DNA of 15,631 nt, from the NCBI GenBank assembly GCA_000433455.1, contig HF992496.1, positions 1-15,631 on the forward strand, in the 5' to 3' direction. This document shows, piece after piece, positions 6,574-12,207 of the stretch. Every line of letters starts with the position of its first letter. Position 1 is the first letter of the stretch. Origin of the DNA: Mycoplasma sp. CAG:877 (GTDB lineage Bacteria; Bacillota_I; Bacilli_A; RF39; UBA660). Below the pieces are notes generated by a model. That model made no database searches, was not told the DNA's origin, and saw only the letters and a program-made list of their open reading frames with translations. A program made the translations under genes and the position numbers.

Positions 6574-8370
6574 TCACTCCTCATCCATACTTAAAACACT
6601 CATAAATGCTTCTTGTGGTAATTCAACACTACCTATTTGTTTCATTCTCTTTTTACCTTCTTTTTGTTTTTCTAGAAGTTTCTTCTTACGTGTAACATCT
6701 CCACCATAACATTTAGCTAAAACATCTTTTCTAAGTGCTTTAACAGTACTTCTCGCAATAACATGATTACCTATTGCCGCCTGAATTGGTACTTCAAATA
6801 ATTGTCTAGGAATAGACTCTTTCAATTTCTCAACTACACATCTACCACGTTGATAAGCGAAATCTTTATGAACAATTACACTTAAAGCATCAACTGCTTC
6901 GCCGTTTAATAAAATATCCATCTTTACCAAATCACTTGGCTTATATCCAACCATTTCATAATCAAATGAAGCATAACCCTTAGTATAAGATTTTAACTTA
7001 TCAAAAAAGTCATACACAATCTCTGATAAAGGCAATTCATAATGTATATTAACTCTACTCGTATCAATATACTCCATACTTAAATAAACTCCACGTTTTT
7101 CCTGACATAATTTCATAATAGCCCCAATATATTCTTTTGGTGTAAATATACTAGTCTTAATGAATGGTTCAAGTACTTCTTTAATTTTACCTTTATCTGG
7201 TAATTTATTAGGAGCATCCACTAGTATTTTCTCCCCGTTATTTAAAACAGCTTCATATACAACAGAAGGAGCAGTCGTAATTAAATCTATATTAAACTCT
7301 CTAGTAACTCTCTCTTTTACTATTTCTAAATGTAGTAATCCTAAAAAACCACATCTAAAACCAAATCCTAAAGCAGATGAAGTCTCAGGTTCAAATACAA
7401 GAGATGCATCATTTAATTTTAACTTTTCCAAAGCTTCTCTTAAATCTTCAAATTTAGAAGTATCAATAGGATAAACTCCACAGAACACCATTGATTTCAT
7501 TGGTTTATATCCCGGTAATTTTTCTTCAGCTGGATCTTTAGCTAAAGTAATAGTATCTCCTACTCTAATATCACTAATTGTCTTAATACTAGCACAAATA
7601 AACCCAACTTCTCCAGCAACCAATTCATTCTTTTTTACTTCTTTTGGAGTATTAATATGAATTGATGTAACTTCATATGTAGCACCAGTTTCCATCATCT
7701 TAATAGTATCTCCTACTTTTAATTTACCATTAACTATTCTAACAGAAACAACTACTCCCTTATAAGCATCAAATAAACTATCAAATATCAATCCTTGTAA
7801 TTTATTATTTATATCTCCCTTAGGAGCAGGAACTTTTTCAATAACTGCTTCTACTAATTCTTTAATACCTATACCATTCTTCGCACTAGTTAAAATTATC
7901 TCATCCTTAGAAAAACCAATCATCTCTAACTCTTCAATAACTTTATCTACATCAGCTGATGGTAAATCTATCTTATTAATCACAGGAATAATTGTTAAAT
8001 TATTATCAAGTGCTAAATATAAGTTAGCTAATGTTTGTGCCTCAATTCCTTGTGCCGCATCAACTACAAGTATTGCTCCCTCACATGCAGCTAAACTACG
8101 ACTTACTTCATAAGAAAAATCAACATGACCTGGAGTATCTATTAAATGTAGGTAATACTCTTCATTATTATATTTATAAGTAAGTTGTACAGCATTTAAT
8201 TTAATCGTAATGCCTCTTTCTCTTTCTATATCCATAGAATCAAGCATCTGTTCTTTTAATTCACGTTTTTGTATAGCACCCGTAATCTCAAGTATACGAT
8301 CCGCTAAAGTACTTTTACCATGATCAATATGTGCTATAATACAAAAATTTCTAATATTTTCCTGTTTCAT
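6574..8370 (-). CDS. lepA: Elongation factor 4 (LepA), back-translocating ribosomal GTPase
   Basis: 598 residues, the normal length. All GTPase motifs are visible: G1 AHIDHGKSTLADR, G2 ERERGITIK, G3 DTPGHVDF, G4 NKIDLP and G5 TSAKNGIG, followed by domain II, the EF-G-like domains III and V, and the LepA-specific C-terminal domain with YKPSDLVKMDILLNGE and VTRKKKLLEKQKEGKKRMK. LepA binds the ribosome, acts in initiation or back-translocation, and is used mainly under stress. I prefer the ATG at 8370, 8 nt after GAGGA, to the ATG at 8376, which lies only 2 nt from it. First gene of an operon with the two-HTH protein, hemW and the HD protein. Very secure. Confidence 0.97.
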   Translation of the reverse strand: MKQENIRNFCIIAHIDHGKSTLADRILEITGAIQKRELKEQMLDSMDIERERGITIKLNAVQLTYKYNNEEYYLHLIDTPGHVDFSYEVSRSLAACEGAILVVDAAQGIEAQTLANLYLALDNNLTIIPVINKIDLPSADVDKVIEELEMIGFSKDEIILTSAKNGIGIKELVEAVIEKVPAPKGDINNKLQGLIFDSLFDAYKGVVVSVRIVNGKLKVGDTIKMMETGATYEVTSIHINTPKEVKKNELVAGEVGFICASIKTISDIRVGDTITLAKDPAEEKLPGYKPMKSMVFCGVYPIDTSKFEDLREALEKLKLNDASLVFEPETSSALGFGFRCGFLGLLHLEIVKERVTREFNIDLITTAPSVVYEAVLNNGEKILVDAPNKLPDKGKIKEVLEPFIKTSIFTPKEYIGAIMKLCQEKRGVYLSMEYIDTSRVNIHYELPLSEIVYDFFDKLKSYTKGYASFDYEMVGYKPSDLVKMDILLNGEAVDALSVIVHKDFAYQRGRCVVEKLKESIPRQLFEVPIQAAIGNHVIARSTVKALRKDVLAKCYGGDVTRKKKLLEKQKEGKKRMKQIGSVELPQEAFMSVLSMDEE

Positions 8371-8391
8371 ATACATCTTCCTCGCTTACTT

Positions 8392-8397
8392 ATTATA
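8392..8397 (-). promoter_or_regulatory. Extended -10 promoter for lepA
   Basis: Minus strand TGTTATAAT, a perfect extended -10 (TGnTATAAT). The -35 region (TTACTA at 17 bp) is weak. Transcription would start near 8385, giving a leader of about 15 nt that begins at the ribosome binding site. Confidence 0.7.
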
Positions 8398-8454
8398 ACA
8401 TGTCATACAGTAATTAGTAAATCAAAGAAAATATAAAACTTAAAAATAAAAGTA

Positions 8455-8500
8455 AAAATTTAATATTCAAAATCATTTATAATCCAAAATTTAATATTCA
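8455..8500. repeat. 15-bp direct repeat pair upstream of lepA
   Basis: AAAATTTAATATTCA occurs at 8455-8469 and again, identically, at 8486-8500, a 31-bp period close to three helical turns. A related inverted copy, GAATATTTAATT (one mismatch over 12), lies at 8594-8605. They sit 60-105 bp upstream of the lepA -10. They may be binding sites, but AT-rich composition raises the chance of coincidence. Confidence 0.6.
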
Positions 8501-8557
8501 TCTACAAAAGTACTAAATCATCTATTTAAATTTTAAAAAAAGCTACTTTTACCCAGT

Positions 8558-8586
8558 TTGCATACTCTATTTTTATCTGTTACTAT
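8558..8586 (+). promoter_or_regulatory. Possible plus-strand promoter for the small hydrophobic peptide
   Basis: TTGCAT (8558-8563), exact 17-bp spacer, TACTAT (8581-8586) with TGT immediately before it, an extended -10 like the other promoters here. Matches to consensus are moderate (3/6 and 4/6). Start would be near 8593, giving a leader of about 35 nt. Confidence 0.35.
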
Positions 8587-8627
8587 AACGTTGGAATATT
8601 TAATTGTTGGGTGATACCTTTGATATT

Positions 8628-8711
8628 ATGAACAAGAAAGATTCTTTAATTACTTCTTTAGTAATAATCATCTACCTTTTACTATTTCTACTATTAATAG
8701 TTCTAGTATAA
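8628..8711 (+). CDS. Possible 27-residue single-span membrane peptide
   Basis: Plus-strand ORF atg...taa encoding a charged start, MNKKD, followed by about 21 mostly hydrophobic residues (LVIIIYLLLFLLLIVLV at the end): one membrane span with a positive-inside start and no cytoplasmic tail. It is the only plausible coding ORF on the plus strand. No standard ribosome binding site is close; GGGTGAT lies 12 nt before the ATG. It ends directly before the terminator hairpin of the opposite-strand RNA. Small peptides of this type include type I toxins, but it has no Fst-type PxFVG motif, and a random ORF of this length is not rare in AT-rich DNA. Supported mainly by its surroundings. Confidence 0.33.
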   Translation: MNKKDSLITSLVIIIYLLLFLLLIVLV

Positions 8712-8742
8712 AAAAAATCACCTAACTAGTTGTTAGGTGATT
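8710..8742 (-). terminator. Strong intrinsic terminator
   Basis: Perfect 11-bp stem AATCACCTAAC/GTTAGGTGATT (8742-8732 with 8726-8716) with a 5-nt loop, followed on the minus strand by eight Ts. On the plus strand no T-run follows, so it acts mainly on leftward transcripts. It would end both yfmH mRNA and the short RNA from the promoter at 8824-8852. Confidence 0.92.
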
Positions 8743-8817
8743 ACCAAAAAAACAAGTTAACACTCAACACACGAAAATTAAGTGTTCCATTTTTATTTTA
8801 TGAAGTTTCCTTCATCT
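8710..8817 (-). ncRNA. Candidate structured small RNA, about 105 nt
   Basis: It is bounded by a good promoter at 8852-8824 and the terminator ending near 8710, with no credible ORF between. Three hairpins follow one another: a 5' stem ATGAAG-GAAA-CTTCAT with a GNRA-type tetraloop (8811-8796), a looser AACACT...AGTGTT (8786-8759), and the terminator. The segment GGUAAUCACCUAACAA (8745-8730) is complementary, with one bulged A and one G-U, to UUGUUGGGUGAUACC in the leader of the plus-strand ORF (8604-8618), about 15 pairs. It matches no RNA family I can name. It could instead be a 3' UTR of yfmH, or its processed end. Confidence 0.5.
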
Positions 8818-8823
8818 GTATTC

Positions 8824-8852
8824 ATCATATCATAAATTACAAGCTATTACAA
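8824..8852 (-). promoter_or_regulatory. Sigma-A-type promoter directly after yfmH
   Basis: Minus strand TTGTAA (8852-8847), exact 17-bp spacer, TATGAT (8829-8824), with TGA before it as an extended -10. It begins 4 nt after the yfmH stop and points to a terminator about 110 nt away, so it would make a short non-coding RNA. Confidence 0.6.
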
Positions 8853-8855
8853 TAA

Positions 8856-10130
8856 CTATTCTTCCTTGCCTAAACATTTAATATAAGAAATATTATCAAA
8901 ATCAATCTTTGAAATAATGTCATTCATTTCTTCTATATTTAACTTTCTAAATCTCTCAATCTTATCAGGAATAACATCACCATACCTAATCAAGTCATCA
9001 GAAACATTACTAGCAACACTATCTACATAATCAAATAATTTAACTTCACTAGAAATCCATACTTTCTTCATTCTATTAAAAGCTTCTTCTGAAATACTAA
9101 TATTATTAATCTCATTCTTAAACTCATCAATAAACTCATCTGGATTATCTGTAGATACAATCACTAAATAATTTTTAAATCCCGGAATTGACTCCCAGTC
9201 AGCACTAAAACTATTAAGTAGTTTTTTATTTCTAACTCTCTCTCTAAATAAAGAAGAACTACCAAAAGCAAGTGTACTAAACATTTGTAAATATAAATCT
9301 AAAGTCAAATCATCATAACTACTAAGATCATCAGTAGGAACTTTTAAACCAATCGCTACTTTTGGTACCTTAACATTAGTATAGAAAGTTTCTTCATGAA
9401 CATTAACCTTTTTCTCTTCAAGAACTTCAGTAACTACAGGTTTACCCATATTTTTACGACTCTTCATTTCTTCATTAATAATATCACGAGCCTCATCTAT
9501 ATTAAAATTACCAACTAGTAGCAAAAACATATTATTAGGACTATAAAAATTATTATAACAAGTATATAAATCTTCCTTAGTAATTTTATTAATCTCTGAA
9601 ACTGTTCCACCTATATCAATACGTCTAGGATGATTTACGTAAATAGCTTCACGCAACTTAGTCTCAATTTGCCAATCAGGCATATCAGCATACATATTTA
9701 ACTCTTCCGCAATAATACCCTTTTCCTTCTCTACATTTTCATCTGTATAGTAAGGAGAATCAACAAAACTTAATAAAAAGGCCAAGTTATCATTAAAATT
9801 CTTTGTACCATAACAAATATACTGTGTTCTATCAAAAGACGTAAAAGCATTAGCACCAGTACCAGATTTAGAAAAGTATGTAAACGGATCTATTCCATCT
9901 TCTTGCTCAAACATCTTATGTTCCAAAAAATGAGCAATACCATCAGGTACTTTAATTTCCTTATCTTCTCCAGCTGGAATGAAATTAGTAATCTCAGATC
10001 CAAATCTAGTAGCATAAGCCATAAAATAATTCTTCTTATTTGTAAAAGGTATCAAAAATACTTCTAATCCATTATCAAGAACTTCTTTATAACAACTAAC
10101 ATCTAATCCCTTAAAATAAATCTTCTTCAT
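8856..10130 (-). CDS. yfmH: M16 zinc peptidase, YfmH-type (insulinase family)
   Basis: 424 residues. The inverted zinc motif HxxEH is present as IAHFLEHKMFEQ (H67, E70, H71), with the third ligand expected in IIAEELNMYAD (E142/E143), so this subunit should be catalytic. The C-terminal half is the second M16 domain, with SSSLFRERVRNKKLLNSF. In Bacillus the YmfF/YmfH pair lies downstream of spoIIIE and is named for association with EF-P 5-aminopentanol modification; the mechanism is not read from this sequence. ATG at 10130 follows AAGGAG with 6-nt spacing and overlaps the end of yfmF by 20 nt, typical of coupled partners of a heterodimer. Last gene of the deoD unit. Confidence 0.85.
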   Translation of the reverse strand: MKKIYFKGLDVSCYKEVLDNGLEVFLIPFTNKKNYFMAYATRFGSEITNFIPAGEDKEIKVPDGIAHFLEHKMFEQEDGIDPFTYFSKSGTGANAFTSFDRTQYICYGTKNFNDNLAFLLSFVDSPYYTDENVEKEKGIIAEELNMYADMPDWQIETKLREAIYVNHPRRIDIGGTVSEINKITKEDLYTCYNNFYSPNNMFLLLVGNFNIDEARDIINEEMKSRKNMGKPVVTEVLEEKKVNVHEETFYTNVKVPKVAIGLKVPTDDLSSYDDLTLDLYLQMFSTLAFGSSSLFRERVRNKKLLNSFSADWESIPGFKNYLVIVSTDNPDEFIDEFKNEINNISISEEAFNRMKKVWISSEVKLFDYVDSVASNVSDDLIRYGDVIPDKIERFRKLNIEEMNDIISKIDFDNISYIKCLGKEE

Positions 10131-11388
10131 TCCTAACTCCTTCTAAACAGAATATCGTATCAATAGTTACCTTTTTAGCAACCTTAACTATTTCACTCTT
10201 TGTAACTTTACTCATCTTCTCACGTTTTACATCTATATCATCAGTATTAATTAATTCCATCATTAAATAATTATTAATAATTTTACTTTGACTATCCTCA
10301 ATCTCTTCTAACGCTGTATTATAATACTCTTTTGCCATTAAAATATCATTCTCATCAAACTTACCATTACACATATCCTTTAAGTTTTTCTCAATCAAGC
10401 TGACAGTCTTCTTATAATTTTCCTTATCAATACCAGCTCTAATTAATAAAACATTATCTAACTTATTAGTAATAGAATAAATTGTATAACATAAAGAGTT
10501 TTCCTCTCTTACTTCTTTAAATAATTTAGAATCAGAACATCCTCCAAAAATAACATTAAATAATGTCAAAGGATAATTTCTCTCATATTCACTAAGTCCA
10601 TTTATTCTACAACCAATTGCAAGCTTAGACTGTGTATTATCAATTTTCTCATTAAAAACCAATTTACTTCTTCTAGGCTTCTTCTCATCAACCATAAAAG
10701 GCATCTTTAACTTCTTTAAAATATCAAACTTAAAATACTTCTTGATTAAGTCAGTTACCTCCTTAATATCAATATCCCCAATAACGAAAATATCAACAAA
10801 ATCATTCTTAATCATATCTAGATAAAACTCATAAAGACTAGCTCCGGTAATATCATCTAAATCATCTAAATAACCCATCATTCTATAAGAAATAGGCTCT
10901 CCTTCACCAAATGCCTCAGCCATACGTATTAAACTATAATTACTAGCATCTTCCTTAATAGAATTTAAAGCACTACGACAAGTACTCTTTACTATATCAA
11001 GTTTCTCCTCATTAAACTTTCCATCCTCTACATCAGGATTAAATATAATCTCACTTAAAAATTCTAAAGAACTAGCAAAGTTACCATCTTCAGTATATTT
11101 ATCATTTAATACAGTCAAATAAAAATCCGTATTAATATAATTACCAAGTCTAGAATTAGTAGTTCTAAGACCAGCAGCATACAAATCCTGTGCTTTTATA
11201 GTAAGTTCTCTTTTACTATTATATTTCTTACTAGATTGCATAAACATATCACTTAAAATATTTCTAATAGTAATCTCATTCTTCTTTATTACTCTATGGA
11301 ATGAAACTTTAACAGTAATAGATTTAAATTTATCAGTTTTAATTAAATGCAATTTATAAGAACCTAAATCTTTCTTTATATATTCCAT
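10111..11388 (-). CDS. yfmF: M16-family non-catalytic partner, YfmF-type
   Basis: 425 residues with the two-domain M16 layout but no HxxEH: the matching helix reads IRNILSDMFMQSS (about 41-53). It should therefore be the non-catalytic partner of the neighbouring YfmH, as in the conserved YmfF/YmfH pair. A C-terminal M16 domain is visible from about 215, with FGGCSDSKLFKEVREENSLCY, the substrate-binding signature that active partners often rely on. The ATG at 11388 follows GAGGTGA. It is 33 nt after the deoD stop without a terminator between, so it is probably in one operon with deoD and yfmH. Confidence is good for M16, somewhat less for the exact subfamily. Confidence 0.8.
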   Translation of the reverse strand: MEYIKKDLGSYKLHLIKTDKFKSITVKVSFHRVIKKNEITIRNILSDMFMQSSKKYNSKRELTIKAQDLYAAGLRTTNSRLGNYINTDFYLTVLNDKYTEDGNFASSLEFLSEIIFNPDVEDGKFNEEKLDIVKSTCRSALNSIKEDASNYSLIRMAEAFGEGEPISYRMMGYLDDLDDITGASLYEFYLDMIKNDFVDIFVIGDIDIKEVTDLIKKYFKFDILKKLKMPFMVDEKKPRRSKLVFNEKIDNTQSKLAIGCRINGLSEYERNYPLTLFNVIFGGCSDSKLFKEVREENSLCYTIYSITNKLDNVLLIRAGIDKENYKKTVSLIEKNLKDMCNGKFDENDILMAKEYYNTALEEIEDSQSKIINNYLMMELINTDDIDVKREKMSKVTKSEIVKVAKKVTIDTIFCLEGVRNEEDLF

Positions 11389-11421
11389 ACCTCACCTCTA
11401 TCAATTAGTATATTCAGTATT

Positions 11422-12138
11422 TCAATTTTTATTAGAAACACTCTCTAAAGCTAAACTAATCATATCATTTAATGATTGTTCTCTCTCTTCACTAGTTAAA
11501 CTTCTCTTATCATATTTTGAATCAACTACTGTAAGTAATGAAGTTGCTTGCCTATTTAATTTTTTAGCTAAATAGAAAAGACAAAATGCTTCCATTTCAC
11601 TAGCTAAAAACTCTTCATTTGGAAAATTACTCATAAATTTTTCTCCATCTACATATGGATCAAAAACATCACTTGTAATAATCTTACCTGCTTTTATGTT
11701 AACTCCAAGTTCTTTTCCCTTTTCTATAATTAAATTATTTAACTCACTACTAGACTCATATTCCTTATCAGTATCTCCATCAAATAATAATGGAAAAGTA
11801 CTAACAGAATAAGCACTAGTCGCTAAAATAACATCAAGTAACTTAACGTCTTTATGAATAGTACCAGATGTTCCAATTCTAATAATCTTCTCTACATCAT
11901 AAAACTTAAACAATTCATAAGCATAAATTCCTATACTTGGAATTCCCATACCTGATGAAAAGACTGTAACTTTATTACCTTTATAATAACCGGTATAAGC
12001 AAACATATTTCTAACACTATTAACTAATTTATAATCTGTCAAAAAATGCTCTGCTATATATTTTGCTCTTAACGGATCACCTGGCATTAATACTACCTTT
12101 GCTATATCATCTTTACTACTTTCTATATGTGCTGTCAT
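11422..12138 (-). CDS. deoD: Purine-nucleoside phosphorylase (hexameric, DeoD type)
   Basis: 238 residues, the normal length. It cleaves purine (deoxy)nucleosides with phosphate to the base and (deoxy)ribose-1-phosphate, feeding purine salvage. Key residues match the E. coli enzyme: MTAHI (H4), GDPLRAKYIAE (R24), SVRNMF (R43), RIGTSG (R87), SEMEAF (M182, E183), and the catalytic pair TVVDS (D206) and TSEEREQSLNDM (R219). The ATG at 12138 is preceded by AGGAGG with 7-nt spacing, and an extended -10 promoter lies 20 nt upstream. No transporter or other salvage gene accompanies it; it heads a unit with the two M16 genes. Very secure. Confidence 0.94.
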   Translation of the reverse strand: MTAHIESSKDDIAKVVLMPGDPLRAKYIAEHFLTDYKLVNSVRNMFAYTGYYKGNKVTVFSSGMGIPSIGIYAYELFKFYDVEKIIRIGTSGTIHKDVKLLDVILATSAYSVSTFPLLFDGDTDKEYESSSELNNLIIEKGKELGVNIKAGKIITSDVFDPYVDGEKFMSNFPNEEFLASEMEAFCLFYLAKKLNRQATSLLTVVDSKYDKRSLTSEEREQSLNDMISLALESVSNKN

Positions 12139-12156
12139 CTCTATCCCTCCTATTTC

Positions 12157-12162
12157 ATTATA
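12157..12162 (-). promoter_or_regulatory. Extended -10 promoter for deoD-yfmF-yfmH
   Basis: Minus strand TGTTATAAT, a perfect extended -10 with no good -35. The expected start is near 12150, so the mRNA would begin at or just before the AGGAGG. It lies only 12 nt past the T-run of the ftsK terminator. Confidence 0.65.
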
Positions 12163-12173
12163 ACATACATCTT

Positions 12174-12207
12174 AAAAAAAGAAAGTAACTAGATTACTCT
12201 GTTACTT
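12174..12207 (-). terminator. Intrinsic terminator overlapping the ftsK stop codon
   Basis: Minus strand AAGTAAC/GTTACTT (12207-12201 with 12189-12183), an 11-nt loop containing the TAA stop, then TCTTTTTTT. The 5' arm is made from the last codons of the gene. Confidence 0.8.

Larger units (their letters stand above)
8604..8745. repeat. Near-perfect direct repeat flanking the small peptide ORF
   Basis: TTGTTGGGTGATACC (8604-8618) recurs as TTGTTAGGTGATTACC (8730-8745), with one substitution and one inserted base. The first copy lies in the leader of the plus-strand ORF over its only Shine-Dalgarno-like bases (GGGTGAT). The second forms the right arm of the terminator hairpin just after the ORF's stop. 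In plus-strand RNA, GUUGGGUGAU at 8606-8615 can also pair with AUCACCUAAC at 8717-8726, 10 bp with one G-U. Confidence 0.65.
8377..8855. other. Long gap between yfmH and lepA
   Basis: This stretch carries no conventional gene. From right to left it holds a minus-strand promoter (8824-8852), a candidate structured RNA (8710-8817) ending in a strong terminator, a plus-strand ORF for a 27-residue hydrophobic peptide (8628-8711) with its own possible promoter, a direct near-repeat (8604-8618 and 8730-8745), 15-bp direct repeats (8455-8500) and the lepA promoter. Confidence 0.7.

Noticed and set aside
7160..7474. Plus-strand ORF of 104 codons inside lepA
   Set aside because: It lies wholly antisense to the well-conserved lepA frame, has no ribosome binding site, and encodes a low-complexity Ser/Leu/Asn sequence.
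8414..8476. Minus-strand 20-codon hydrophobic ORF before lepA
   Set aside because: It comes from TTT/TTA-rich DNA, has a very weak binding site and no promoter; chance is the simplest explanation.
8600..8671. Minus-strand 23-codon ORF opposite the small peptide gene
   Set aside because: AAAGG lies only 3 nt from the ATG, the product has no recognisable pattern, and it would have to be transcribed past a strong terminator without a visible promoter.
8377..8855. Known RNA families (SRP RNA, 6S, tmRNA, RNase P, riboswitches) or a CRISPR array in the gap
   Set aside because: None of their conserved cores could be seen by eye, and the only repeats are two or three copies without regular spacers.
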